Shown: positions 1 to 12,338 of the stretch, in pieces
How the letters are laid out: every line of letters begins with the position of its first letter
Numbering within the stretch: the first letter of the stretch is position 1
NCBI GenBank assembly: GCA_905250075.1
Contig: CAJNOP010000840.1
Span: 21,194 to 85,193 of the forward strand
From: Rotaria sp. Silwood1
Lineage: Eukaryota; Rotifera; Eurotatoria; Philodinida; Philodinidae
Direction: 5' to 3'
Length of the DNA: 64,000 nt
Translations under genes and position numbers: made by a program
Notes under the pieces: generated by a model
What the model saw: only the letters and a program-made list of their open reading frames with translations
The model's database searches: none
Told to the model about the DNA's origin: nothing

Positions 1-2386
1 CGACCAAAATTAAAAAATATGCAAGCAATATCTTTATCATTTAGATTTGATGAATTAAGAACTGTGTCAAAATGTCGTTCGGCTTTAGCATATTCACCCA
101 TTTCAAGAAGTAAATCACCAAAGATTAATGTTGGATTTGATTTAATCATCTTTTGTTTTTGATATTCAATATATTCAGCACCTAAATCAGCGCCTTGATC
201 AGTTGCATGAAGTTTAATATGCCATAGCTCATCTGCCGTATTGTATTCACATGAATCAATTTGAAATGTTGCTCCTACAAATGCAAGTAAGAATAGATGA
301 GTAAAAAACAAAACAGTCTCTGGTTACAAGAAGATCTTTCATAAATGAACAATTTCTGAAAAGATATTCTTAAATAGACCATTAGTTGAAAACGTGTTTG
401 ACTAAAATCATCAAACGTTTTACATGCCATAGCTCGAAAAATATTAGTATTATTTAGATGTAAACACTTTTATTGATGCATTGCAAGGAGAAGTTTTTTT
501 TTTAATCCTAGGAAAGTTGTATTCTAGATAATAGAAAAAATACCAAAAACAGTGACGTACCAGTAAGGATACATGTTACGTATATTATTTTTGCTGCTGT
601 TAATAACAAGCTATTCAATAACTCATCAAAATCAATTAGCTTTTGTGTATAGGTAGGAATTACTCAGAAATTTTACAATAGACCGACAAAAAACGTACCA
701 GTAGTTAAATGCAACTATTGCTCTCGCTTGTATCCCTCTTCAACTGCTTACTGGCTAAGTCAAATAATTATCGAGTCCAACACTTTTTGAACTCGAACTA
801 ATTGATGAATGTTCTACTCGTACTGAAATTTCATAATTCGAATCCTAGTAAAATTAGTAATCGTTGTATCAAATATTTCGTTCAATCAAGATCAATTTCT
901 AAACCCAATGAGTTCTATTGCTCATTCACTATGTACACTTCGCTCTTGGTGTGAAAATGATTTTCTATTTATGCCATCTTGAAAAGTTTCAACGTTTTTT
1001 GAAAAAACGTTGAACAATAAATACAAAAACAAACTTTAAATTTACATATTCTTAATCTATTTCGATTGATCGATAAATAAAAATGCTTATTTTTTGTTTT
1101 TTCTCTTACCGATATCAACGATAACTTCAGCTTCTTCAGGAAATGCTGAATATTCGCGAACATCAGCGAGAACAATATTCTGAACAACATCTAAATCTAC
1201 TATATATTCGAATAAAGCGCCTTCAAAACCTTCTCGTTTAGGAGATTTTGTTCCAAAACCGTAAGCAACTGAATATTCGCTACTTGTTGATAAATATCCC
1301 GAGCATGATATTAAATTTCCAATACTATTTTGAAAATTAGCCACATCGTCTGAACTTAATTTTGTAGCACGATAAAGTTTTAAAACATCTTTTTGTTTTT
1401 CTTTCAGTTCTTTAAATTTTAATTCAAGTTGTTCACTGAAATCCTTAATATAAAAACGAAGTTGATATATAAGATAGATATCTTGCGTTCGAAGAGTTTT
1501 ATAAATAAACCTAAAAAATTTCAATGTTTTTTTTGTGTTTGTTGCTTTTTTTTTCATTTTTAACTTACTTGTAAAGAAATGTTTCTTTCGTAAACCATGG
1601 TATAGCATCAACTGATTTATATGTTTGATCAAAGTCATCGATATTTTTTAATTCAGTTAAATTTCCCCGATAATAGTTTCGACATACTTTTATCATTGTC
1701 TTTTTCGCTTCATATGTGTTCGGCATATTTTTTAAAAGAAGTTTAAATATTTGAAAAAATACAAATGAACCTTGCTCTTTTGAAAGATCACATGCTGCTT
1801 TTTCTTCTTTATTGAACATACGAAATGCATCGGCTTGTTTATGAAATTCTTCGCGAGATTTATTTATTGAGTCGTGAAGTGCAGCTTCATTTTCACACCA
1901 ATTAAGTATATAACTATGTTGCTTTTCATTAACTCTAGTAAAGTCATTCGAAGATGGAGAATAAACAAATACAGAATCAATCTGGTTTAATGGTTCAATT
2001 GCTTCAATAAGAGTTGTTGATGGTGTGCCATCAATTATTAAAAATACTTTACTTATTGTAGATTTGACATACTCTACACATTTGATTTCATCAATAAAAG
2101 GCTGAAAATATATTTGAATATGTCAAAAAAGGAATATTTTATATAAGCTTACTTGAGTATCTTTATACGATACACTGAGAATATCAATCAAATGTTGTTT
2201 TGGTGTTGCCGATGCAAAATACACTAATTTTATTTCATCATCATGTGTCACTTCTTCTCCATCATGACTTGTTGTTGTTTCTTCTTCTGCTTGTCGTCTA
2301 TCGTCATCATCTAAATCTAAATCTTCTGTTGTATTTCTTGGGCTGATTTTTTTAACAGTTTTCTTAAGCCATTTAAGAAGCGGCAT
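1..2386 (-). CDS. NAD+-arginine ADP-ribosyltransferase with C-terminal TPR repeats (3' end outside window)
   Basis: Exons on the minus strand: 2153-2386, 1569-2101, 1110-1510 and 1-274 (continuing past the window edge). All junctions are GT..AG with matching phases; introns are 51, 58 and 835 bp. The start is the ATG at 2386-2384, opening MPLLKWLKKTVKK, followed by an acidic stretch. About 250 residues of a bdelloid-type N-terminal region precede the catalytic domain. There the R-S-E signature is visible: R303 in LYRA, S330-T331-S332 in GYLSTS, and E382-A-E384 in FPEEAEV. This is the clostridial C2/C3-like, arginine-specific mono-ADP-ribosyltransferase class, which transfers ADP-ribose from NAD+ to a target protein. 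The last exon encodes helical repeats (GDLLLEMGEYAKAERHF) typical of TPR/kinesin-light-chain-like modules. The fusion is known to be abundant in bdelloid genomes. Substrate and location are unknown; no signal peptide is seen. The catalytic triad is intact, so the enzyme is probably active. Confidence 0.85.
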
Positions 2387-3196
2387 GTTGAAAAATAGTG
2401 TAACTGTTAAATGAATGCTGAAAATTTGCGTCGATTCAATTATGGTTAAATATAAAATAAATGTTTGTTTGATACGCTCGATTGATTGCGATAATTGTGA
2501 AAGAGAAAAAAAAAACATTATCTTTCTACAGAATGTAATGAATAATATTTCATTTGACAAGACCAATCGCAAAATGATATCATCAAAATTTTTTCTTGAA
2601 TGCAAGTCGCATCATTTTATGAAATTAGACAAGTTTTCGACAAAACAAATCTTTGCTAATTTATCTATAAATGATTAACCGATTGAAGCTATGTTATATG
2701 TGAGAGAGAAATATTCGATGTTATTTTGTTTTGTAATTTATAGATGCGGAAGATTAAAGAATATATTTTCTTCGATATTGAATTTATTCTACTTTTACAA
2801 TTTTAAATCAATATTGATACAAAAAAACAAATATATTAAATTCTAGACTAAATCTGAAACAATTACTTTATCTATTTCTTATATTAGATATCGATCTCTG
2901 TTGGAAAATACCATTTCTATTATTGTGTCTTATTTTTATTCATCATACTAAATAGTAATACGCAGATCAAACTAAATCATGTCATTGATGACGCACTTTC
3001 GCAATGTGACTGATGAAAAAAAAACAACTTTTAACGACGCATTTTTGTTTTCTATATCGAATTGTGTCGTCTAGCATAAAACAAATTGCATCGCAATATA
3101 TTCATAATGTAAATGGATCCAATATTGACAATATAGGTATATGAAAGATGCCCACGGATCGAAATATCAGATTTCGAAGCAATACAACTTCTGCCA

Positions 3197-3217
3197 ACCA
3201 CAACCACACCCACACCC
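3197..3217 (-). repeat. TGTGGG-like tract (C-rich strand shown)
   Basis: A single run of CCACA/CCACACCC units, reading TGTGGG-type on the minus strand. No G-rich partner arm is adjacent. It belongs to the dispersed family found throughout the window. Confidence 0.6.
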
Positions 3218-5408
3218 TGATGAGTTTTATTACTTTTCTTAGTGTTACAAAATCACTAGAAAACTGTTCTCATACTATGGTACATTCTAGTGGATTTCTT
3301 TAGATGTTTGTGAACTCTGTTGACATCGGTAACACTCGGAATTATGCACAAATCAACAAAATTTATTGTATACGCATCAGTTCGTTTTAAACGAAAGCTT
3401 ACAAAAAATTGCGTTGAAAATTTATTTAAACTAAAGATCATTTACAGTCAAATCTTTTTATTCATACAATCAATAGTTATGCACCAGTGTGTTAAAAATA
3501 TAAGCTATTGCGAACTATAGAAGTTCAAAAAATCAGCTTTAGGGCTCTTTATTTAAACCTCGGAACACAAGATTTAGAATTTTTTTTGAAAAATACTAGA
3601 AAAAAAGCTAGCAACAAATCTATTTATTTTGAAGAAATTAGACTAACAGTGAGGGTTTACATGATAAAAACAATTCCATGAGACAAGATAATTGTCTCAT
3701 CCCATCTGGAGCCAATTATATTTTGAAACACTAAAATTACATTTTTCGATATCAACAAGTCTATTCTCAAAAACTGAGTGATACAATAAATAATATCGAG
3801 CGAAATTGATCAATTAGTGAATCCTTCTATATGGCAATAAATTCGAAGTCTTCATGTAAATAAATTCTGGTAAATAATCTACATAGCATAATCACTAAGT
3901 TCTACTTAATATTCATTTACTGAGAAGAAATTCTATTAAATAAAAACTTATGCGAGACATATTTTAAGTTTATTACGCTTCGAAAATATTATTTGATATG
4001 TATTGGAATCGAGCAGTCGTTCGTTAACAGCAACAAATATCGCTTGTTCGATTGCTTGCCGAATTTCCGATTTGACCAGACAAAAACCTTCTCTATTCAG
4101 AACCATACACTTGTCTCGCAACAACATATTTTAGATAATAGTTAGAAGAGATGATTAATACGAATGTGTGGATTTAGATTAGTATAGTGTGTGTTTAGTA
4201 CATGATTTGTGGAATCAATTTTGGTTCAAAGGTGAAGCTTACACAGCACAATCGACTAAATCATAGATTACACCAAGATGAATCGATCGCATTCATTGCA
4301 ATAGGTATCTGAAAACAGAAATAATAATTTATAGATTTCCAATATCTAAGATAAGCTTAGTACTTCCTATCAGAAGCCTTAATTTTATATAACTAAAAAC
4401 AACACCGTAATTCAAATATTTTGTACCTTAGTGATCAAGAGTGTACTGTTCATTATAACACCAACTTTCAATTGATCAGAATGCAAGTGAAGTATTTTCA
4501 AATGTCCGCTAGATAACATATTTTAAGTAGTACCCAACTGATTGAAACTATCTATCTTATTACAGGTCTATTCGATTAATTGTGTTTCGATATTAATCAC
4601 ATGCTTCGCAAATGAATAATTGTGTACCGAATACATATATATTGTAGAAATAAGTCAAATATAAAAGAGAAGAATTGTTTTCGAAAGCAATTTTATATTA
4701 AAACTCCCAGAGGTAAATTGCTCGTCGTGTTGATAACCAACATGATTGAATGATCATGTATTGCCATACGTGATTAACATAGTGTTTAACCATTCACTTA
4801 AATTTTCAGGAAAACGCATCCAACAATACAACGAAATTCATCAAGATTTGCAAGTGCTATATAATAAAATAAATTACATCCTATGTTAGATAAAATATTT
4901 CTACAATATAAAGTGATAAGGACAACTTGAACAGTCAAGAACATACATAAAGAATGAAATAAAAAGCATATCAAAATCGGACTAGTTCCCAATGAAACAC
5001 AAATATTTCTCATTTATCACATGAACAAATGTTGGTGTCTTTCCTAGACATATTATTTCTAGATAAATGATGTACGAAGAGACTTTGTTTTTAAATTCTG
5101 CAGTAGGAAGACCTGTAAGAAACTCGAAGATTCGATTATGACTCTAACTTCGACTTAACCTTACATAACTTTTTTATTTCTATGCATCAAAATTTTATTT
5201 TTCATATCATAATGATCTTAGAATAAAACATGATAATTGTTGCACAAATTAATAATGAACTTTACAACAGACAAATGAATGAATGAATCCTTCCAAAGTA
5301 CTACTATTAAGAGGCAAAATCAATAAAAAATGTTTTTTTAGCAGTAAGAATATAATGCTTTTCACCCACGCAAAAAGTTATAATCTTCAGGAAAAAAAAT
5401 GGGTTTGA

Positions 5409-5487
5409 AGATGGGTGTGGATGTGGGTGTGTGAGGTGTGGCTGTGAGTGTTGATATTGTTAGAGAGAAGACTCACACCCACACCCT
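5409..5487. repeat. Inverted TGTGGG-like hairpin
   Basis: A G-rich arm (GATGGGTGTGGATGTGGG and continuing) is followed after about 35 bp by a C-rich arm (CTCACACCCACACCC). The two arms can pair into a stem. It has the same architecture as the other hairpins in the window. Confidence 0.7.
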
Positions 5488-5926
5488 TCATACTTAATAA
5501 ATAAATGCTCTGTTGTATACTGTTTTATTAGTCTCTCAACAAAGACTATCGATGCATCAATTTTAATTGCTATCTCGGTAAAAATTATATGAAAATTAGT
5601 ATCCATGAAAATTTAAGGACATATAATGTTTATGGAACCGAGTTTTGACAAGAATTTCCAAAAATTGTAATTTACAACATGTCTTGTCAATTTTTAACTA
5701 GCGTTCTCATTGCTGTTGTAGTGTCAGTCTTACCTTGAGTAAAGCAGTTCTTATCAATCGTGAGCAAACACGTCAAACAAATGCGAGGTATATAACAATA
5801 AAAAGATTCTTTCTCTTACAGAACATCATATGTCAACTGCATCTCAGTTCTTATCAGGTTAAGATTGCCTAGAAAAATAACGAATGATACACAAATAAAA
5901 GAATGCCTTCATATTCCTCCCCAATA

Positions 5927-5981
5927 GAGTGTAGATGTGAATGTGAGCATTAATTTTACCGACACTCACACGCACACTCTG
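5927..5981. repeat. Inverted TGTGNG hairpin, diverged
   Basis: The arm GAGTGTAGATGTGAATGTGAG is followed by the complementary-type arm CACTCACACGCACACTC. It is a diverged member of the dispersed hairpin family. Confidence 0.6.
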
Positions 5982-6077
5982 AAAAAATAGTCCGTGATCT
6001 GATCTTTCGTAAAGAACAAAAATTTTTACTTCACATCTCGTTTTCTCGCAAAATTTTTGAAGATTTCTGTCATTGCC

Positions 6078-6359
6078 TACCCAGGTCGAATTCACCCTGT
6101 CGAATCCGATAGAAATTCGCCGGAATTTGTCGGAATCCTAACCACAGGATTCCGACAAGTGGTTCTGGATGTCGGAAAGTGTCGGAGTTTCAGGGATTTC
6201 GCAGGATCCTGATTATTCCGACATCCGGAACCTCCTGTCGGAATCCTGTGGCTAGGACGCCGACAACTTCCGACGAGTTCCCGTCGGATCCGTTAAAATC
6301 CGGTAATTTTTCCGATATAATCCGATATAATCCGACAGTCGGATCGAATCACCTGGGTA
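6078..6359. mobile_element. 282-bp MITE-like element with TACCCAGGT termini and TGTCGGA subterminal palindromes
   Basis: The ends are inverted: TACCCAGGT at 6078-6086 and ACCTGGGTA at 6351-6359. The interior is packed with TGTCGGA/TCCGACA words in both orientations. They include a near-perfect stem: TTGTCGGAATCCT from 6127 pairs with AGGATTCCGACAA ending at 6158, with a 6-nt loop. The GC content is clearly higher than the flanks. No transposase is encoded. The outermost TA could be a TA target duplication (Tc1/mariner-like), but this is not certain. A short frame through it is a by-product of the repeats. Confidence 0.7.
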
Positions 6360-7926
6360 TTCGAAAAATAAGCTGTTCTCAGAAGAAACAAAATCTTTTT
6401 CATTTTTCCTTCATTTATAATTTTTTGGTTGCGCAATCCAAATTTCGCCGTTGATACTTACTCTATGGATTCCATTCTTTTTGTTTGAAAATGTATGTCA
6501 AGATTTAGTACAGTACAGAGCTTTTTTTGACCAAGCTTTGCTTTTACTGTGTACACAAACATTTATAAACTTAGAGCACAATTTTTAGAGAACTTTTTAA
6601 GTCTTTGAACTGTCGATCTCTTTTCTCTCCTTAAAAAGTAAGAAAACAAGGGCACTGTACGGCACTGTATCGTGACATGCTCTTTCAACCAAAAGGAGAT
6701 TTATAATGTAGAATGATCTTGGCTAGAGACATTTTGTTTGCCAAATGAGCTATTGTTGACCCTTGTTCGTTCAATATCTCCCTCTAGTGTCAAAATATCA
6801 TGTTGAAAATTCTACCATAGCCTCTTCACTGTAGCTCTAACATGCTATTTAAATGTTTCTGAGCTGAGATCGATTTTTGAGAGGGATCTTAATCACTTGA
6901 AATGGTTCTCTCTTGATCTTAGCAATTCATGTGTCATGCTACAAACCCAAAATTATATCTAGCTAAAAAAACCTTTTTTTATTAATCTCAATCAATGTTC
7001 ACATCACTTTTATGGAATTCAATCAAACATATAATCTGAATGACACATGATTAAGTTAGAATTATCATCGATTAAGATTAGGATTTTCCTCGATTATTGT
7101 TTGTTTCGAATCAATTATAATTAATATTATCCATCGAATAATTCTGTAACAAAATTGAAATTGAAATCGAATAAAACCAGAACTTTTCAATCAGTGATAA
7201 TATGATCGTCATCTATTGAAACTGGGCTATAATTTTTTAATTGTAATCGATTTTAATTCTAACTTCATTGCAAAATAATCCGATTCATCGTTCTGATGAA
7301 GATAATAGGTTTTTAAATTTTAATCGTTAAAATTTTTCACTACATGCGTATTCCTACATTTGATTTCCACTTTTAAATAAGAGGGGTTGCAGAAAGCGGT
7401 AGTCAGGAGAATCAAATAGAAGAAATCGACAAATATGGAAATTTTAATATTGCAGAGAGACAATAGTTATTGTTTATTACAATGGCTCTTTTTCAAGATC
7501 TATTAATAGGCTTCTCTAATTTGATTGAAACTTTTTTGATTTGCTTATTAAGTTAGCGACAGCATTTAATCTTGAGCTTGAGTAGACAAAGGTATTCTTC
7601 GAGCACGAGAGCAATTACTTGAAAAAGAAGCTCCTTTCTTATGAAAGTTTTTCGCCCGAGTACGCAAAAACTGGTTATATAAACAAGAAGTGTTTTTTTC
7701 TGGAAGTTAAAACCACAATCGCAAGTTATTAGTATTACTTTATTGTAAGTCGAAGTCAGTAGTACTTATTTTTAAAGTTAGAGTATACAGATTGCTCATA
7801 AACCATGAAAAATCATGTTCACAAAACAAGAGAATATTGAGTGGGAGAGTCCTATGATTTTCGTCGAAAGTATTTTGTCGATAAATTTTTATCAACAGAA
7901 TATTTCCTCGAAAGTTATTTATAGGT

Positions 7927-7950
7927 ATGAGTGTGGATGTGGGTGAGTTT
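7927..7950 (+). repeat. TGTGGG-like tract
   Basis: A single G-rich arm (GAGTGTGGATGTGGGTGAG) without a clear complementary arm; member of the dispersed family. Confidence 0.55.
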
Positions 7951-8549
7951 CATTCTTCTGTTCTTCTACTCTGACACCGTACCAAGGATATTAGTAAGAT
8001 GATACATGATCAAATGCAAAATTAGCACACATCTGTGGAATCAGTGTGATTCCGCATGATGTACATAAATCAACTGAAAAGTGATCACACTTGATAGTAG
8101 AATTGATCCTGGAAGCATTTGTGAAAACAGTGAAGCAAAGTAGCTATTGGATTCGAAACAGTACAAAATACATAGAGATCAGATTTTCTATGGATCTATT
8201 GTTCTTCATACCCTCTCTTGTTGATAAAAAAGCATCAAAGTTTATCAAGAGAAATCAGGAATCTCGACTTTAGATTGGAACTTACACTCACTCAGCTATA
8301 GTGAGTTCTATTGAGAAGGACACGCAGGTAAGCTTTTACTGCTAATTATCAAGTTTATTCATAGAGAGAAAACATTATATATACTTCTCAATTATTATGA
8401 ATTCTCCATAAAGAAAGATATCTCATTATTTTTTATAGGAAAATGATTATTACGGCGTGCATGCTTATAATGATACAGCTGTTATACTTCTCAATTATGC
8501 CATATGAAGAAAAAAAATTAAAAGAAAAAAAAGAAAATACAATCAAGAA

Positions 8550-11126
8550 TTACAATTGATGTTTGATGTCATCGATTAATCTGTCAAATTTTTCTGCATC
8601 ACCCAACAATTCTATTAGACGTTTTCTTCCTTTGTTTATCATAAATAACCACATTGTCTTAAAGGCACTATACTTAGTTTCTAAGATTATGATTACAATG
8701 GCAGTTGTTAGAATAGTCGAATCGTTACTGAGAATTGAATGAAAAGATGTTAAAGGTTTCTGACAAAGATTTTGAATATCATCATTGCTTAAATTCCAAA
8801 GTCCATCAAATTTTTGTAAATTGATCAAGTGACGAACAATATCTTGATCATTGGATGGCCATGTTTTTTGTTCAGTCATTGACGATGAAAATATAGAATT
8901 TACTCCTCCACTGTTTGGAGCTGCAAAAGAGAAGCTAACGCAGTTGTCAGTTAGTAGTGAATCATTCGATGAAGTAGAACCAAATAACGATGGTTGTTGT
9001 GGTAATCCGAAAGATGATGGAAAATAACTTGGAGATGCACCAAAAGAACATGTTGGTGGTGGTGGTGGTATTGCAGTTGAATAAGATGATTGAAAAGGTT
9101 GTTGATTATTGGAATATGTAGGATAAAAAGGTCCTGATTCCGACTGCTGTGGTAATATAGTAGGATAGTTGCAAGACGTTGAGCTACTATAGTTTAAGTT
9201 AGAAATTGATGAAGAGCCGAACGTACCGAATAAAGATGGTAATCTGGTCATAATTTTATCATCCGCTGATATTTCGATTGGAATCTCCCGTAATACCATG
9301 TTGGAGTTGACATTTTTGGTTGATGGATCTGTACGTGTTTCAATACCAATAAATGCTGTGTATGGACAGAGAATATTATACTTCAATGAAATAGCAATTG
9401 CTTGCTTTTTTCTATCATCTTCTATATTTTGTTGAACTCTGAGCTGTTTAGATCCTGGATGTTGTTCTTTCGAATGTGTAATTTCTTGAATCAGAGCCTT
9501 AGCTGCCAGATGGGCTATTAATTGATTATCTTTGTCTATTGTCTCTGGTATACGATCGATTCTTGCTAATCCAAGTTGAACTGTTTCTTCATGATTCCAG
9601 AGTTCAACAGTTGTGAAATGGTCGAATTGATTATTTTCGACCAAGGCATAAAATAAAAGACGATCATTAGCATAAACAGGTGGAACAACAGTTGGAATAG
9701 TTTGAAGTTTGGATGATGTTGATGAAGAAATATTCCACTTAATTTTGACATTGGTAATACATGGTTCAAGAGCTTTCTGAAGTTGTTCAGCAACATGAAT
9801 ATCGACACTTGTTCCTGGAGGAATAAATGTAAATCGACCGTTCGTTGAACGAGCAAGACCTTTAATTAACGATCGACTTGGTGAATGACCAAGACCAAAT
9901 GAAAAGATTCTTGATGATGTTGACATTGATCGACAAAGATTCATTACTTCGGTAACATTGGAAATTTCTCCATCAGTCAAAAGTAATATTTGTCGAGAAT
10001 GACCAGCAACAGGTGCCTGGTTTTGTAACCATTGCAATGGTCTCAATAGTTCAGTTCCACCCAGATCAGCTGACATTTGTGAAATCAGTTGTTCGGCTTG
10101 TCTTGAATTTTGTTCATTGTATTTTTCAGTCACATTATTAAACAATGTTCTATAATCAGATCCAAATCGGATAATATTAAATTGACAGTTGACTGGTAAA
10201 CTCTTGAGAAACAAAACCATTGCTTGACGAGCAAGACCAATTTTATTTTCATCTTGCATCGAGCCACTACAGTCAACAATAAAAATAAATTCATTATTAA
10301 CATCGTCGATATTGTTGCTAGTACTAAATGCTTTTCTACAATCTTCATTCGTAGGTATGAATGATGTCATTAAGGCCCATTGATGCTCATTATTATTTTC
10401 AATAGCTAAAATTGTATTTGTTTGAGTTGAGAGTTCAATATCTAGAATAATGTCTCGATCCATGAATGTATTCTTTTGACCAAATGTTATTTCATATTTT
10501 TTGTCATTAAATTTAATTGCAATTGGATGTGAAGACGATGAAACACTCGTTATTTCTCCACGTAGTTGATCAATTTGACATTGGAAATCGACTGTGTACG
10601 GTGCCGATTGAATATATTTTGCTTGTGTACCAGCAGGAGATGAAAAGCGACCAACTGACGGATTATAGCGTGGTGCTATTGTTGTTGGTACAACAAAACG
10701 AATTTTATTTCGACTAACAAGATCCAATTCAGTTACATACGTAATTTGAATTTGACATTCTTTCCCAGGAAGAAGTGCTCCCACATTGATAATGAATATG
10801 TCTTGTGATTTTTCGTCTTGTTCCATAAGATAAGCACCATGACCTTGTTGTAAGGCTTGTGTATATTCTTGTTGTGCTTGAATTTTTTCTTTCAATTGAG
10901 CACGAATTTCTCGATCATCGATTTTTGCTACAAACGAATAGATTGCAGCATTTTCTTCGATTGGAAAACAGTATACAGCTTCGATTGGTTGATTTTCATC
11001 ATTTCTAAATAATTGTGTAATACTAACATCGGCGCCAAATGAGTGAATTTTTGAAACGATTGCAACTGATTTTAATGCCACATATTTTTGATCACGAGTT
11101 GATGTGTCTGATTTGATACGCAGCAT
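8550..11126 (-). CDS. VIT and von Willebrand factor A domain protein (VWA5A-like)
   Basis: One uninterrupted reading frame of 858 codons. The start chosen is the first ATG (11126-11124), just upstream of the VIT domain; the open frame extends a little further but only through TTG. Residues ~15-140 form a VIT domain (YCFPIEENAAIYSF, later LLPGKECQIQITYV). Residues ~278-450 form a VWA domain with a complete metal-ion site: D285-C-S287-G-S289, T358 in LGGTEL and D385 in LLTDGE. A Ser/Pro-rich linker with a run of prolines follows. The C-terminal ~100 residues (LQKFDGLW and after) match the tail of VWA5A/PARP4-type proteins. Such proteins are cytosolic or nuclear, and their molecular role is poorly defined. 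A TATA box lies about 76 bp upstream. It appears intact and single-exon, unlike most neighbours. Confidence 0.88.
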   Translation of the reverse strand: MLRIKSDTSTRDQKYVALKSVAIVSKIHSFGADVSITQLFRNDENQPIEAVYCFPIEENAAIYSFVAKIDDREIRAQLKEKIQAQQEYTQALQQGHGAYLMEQDEKSQDIFIINVGALLPGKECQIQITYVTELDLVSRNKIRFVVPTTIAPRYNPSVGRFSSPAGTQAKYIQSAPYTVDFQCQIDQLRGEITSVSSSSHPIAIKFNDKKYEITFGQKNTFMDRDIILDIELSTQTNTILAIENNNEHQWALMTSFIPTNEDCRKAFSTSNNIDDVNNEFIFIVDCSGSMQDENKIGLARQAMVLFLKSLPVNCQFNIIRFGSDYRTLFNNVTEKYNEQNSRQAEQLISQMSADLGGTELLRPLQWLQNQAPVAGHSRQILLLTDGEISNVTEVMNLCRSMSTSSRIFSFGLGHSPSRSLIKGLARSTNGRFTFIPPGTSVDIHVAEQLQKALEPCITNVKIKWNISSSTSSKLQTIPTVVPPVYANDRLLFYALVENNQFDHFTTVELWNHEETVQLGLARIDRIPETIDKDNQLIAHLAAKALIQEITHSKEQHPGSKQLRVQQNIEDDRKKQAIAISLKYNILCPYTAFIGIETRTDPSTKNVNSNMVLREIPIEISADDKIMTRLPSLFGTFGSSSISNLNYSSSTSCNYPTILPQQSESGPFYPTYSNNQQPFQSSYSTAIPPPPPTCSFGASPSYFPSSFGLPQQPSLFGSTSSNDSLLTDNCVSFSFAAPNSGGVNSIFSSSMTEQKTWPSNDQDIVRHLINLQKFDGLWNLSNDDIQNLCQKPLTSFHSILSNDSTILTTAIVIIILETKYSAFKTMWLFMINKGRKRLIELLGDAEKFDRLIDDIKHQL

Positions 11127-11201
11127 TTTTTTTAAAGCAGAAAGCAAGCAGTATTAAAAATATTACTTCTTGTTAAACAACAGATATGTAAGCTGTGTCG
11201 C

Positions 11202-11209
11202 CTTTTATA
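11202..11209 (-). promoter_or_regulatory. TATA box of the VIT-VWA gene
   Basis: TATAAAAG on the minus strand, about 76 bp upstream of the ATG at 11126 and at a sensible distance for a short 5' leader. Confidence 0.5.
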
Positions 11210-12338
11210 CAGGTATAGAAAGAGAAAAGTTATGACGTGTCTGTTTCTTGTGTCTTACGTAAGTCACTGTTGTAAACGCCACAGAAAGAAATTATTGTTT
11301 TTCTTTTAAACTCAAGTAGTCTGTTTGATGACTCATTTGTAAATGATTTCTTGCGTTTTTGTTATGAAAAACGAATGACTCAAGTTATTTGGGAGAAAAT
11401 CCAATATTATGTCAAAGCCAATGAGAAACTCGAACATGAATAGTTCATCAATTAAATCAAGTTAAGTACTTCATTATACAGAGACTTCAAATTCATAAAA
11501 TAATTAATTTGTAATACATTTATTTTCATATTTAATAACAGTAAGATGTGACATTGGCTTTATTGTACCCATATAAGGAAAATTGCAAAGAATAGGTAAT
11601 AATTTGCGATTTACCACTATGTTTCATAATTTCAGTATTAGATTTAGATGTTGGACACGGATCTTCTTTTCATACACATCACATCTGATATAAGATGTTC
11701 GGAATTCAAAATTCAAGTTAATTTATTTTCGGCTTTTTATACATAGTTTGCTTGGGTGTGAGCTGCTAATTACAAAAAAACACAATCTTTTAATACCTTA
11801 CTCTAGTTGAAATCTTCTGAAAATTTTCTTTTTCTAATTCCGTATGAAAAAGTGAGTATACAAACTGTGTTAAATCATTTCTAATTCAAAAAGTGTATTC
11901 ACGATAGGACATCTTCTCTTGTTCTGAACCAGTGATGAATCATTTTTGTAAACCTATTTAGTCTTCTTTTTGTGTAAGTTATATTCGTATTCGACGTAAA
12001 ATTCTTAGTCGATTCACGAAGGCCTTTATTGTTTTAAATTACTTCAGTCTTTTTTCGAGTTTGGGTATTTGAGGGGAGGTGGTGTAAGCCTCTCTTCAAC
12101 CACATCCACCGTCGTCATAGACGGGAAAAAAAATTATTTTTTACAGCCGCCGCCGCCACCCATGAACTCGCCGGCTGACACTTCTATATGTTGCTTCATC
12201 TTACAAATCTTACAGAAAAAGGTCAGTGAATGAATATATAAAGGGATAGAATTCAATTTTTTTCTTCAGTATTTTCCTGACTTCGTTCACTTTTAATTAT
12301 TGTTTTCATTTATTCTTACACAAGTTTAGGCAACTATC
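11210..12338. other. Divergent intergenic region between VIT-VWA and SUGT1
   Basis: About 1.1 kb separating two divergently transcribed genes, so it should hold both promoters. TATATAAAGGG at 12235-12245, about 95 bp upstream of the SUGT1 ATG, is a plausible TATA box. A weak G-rich/C-rich inverted pair lies at about 12063-12113. No coding signal is seen. Confidence 0.5.

Larger units (their letters stand above)
2387..8549. other. Gene-poor region
   Basis: No exon series or domain could be recognised on either strand. The region is AT-rich with only short chance reading frames. It holds several short TGTGGG-like tracts and one compact inverted-repeat element (6078-6359), listed separately. 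Confidence 0.6.

Noticed and set aside
6179-6454. 91-codon open frame on the plus strand
   Set aside because: It runs through the TGTCGGA palindromes of the MITE-like element; its composition follows the repeat and shows no domain.
11160-12338. A bidirectional heat-shock control region for VIT-VWA and SUGT1
   Set aside because: TATA-like boxes exist on both sides, but I found no paired GAA/TTC elements comparable to those upstream of hsp70.
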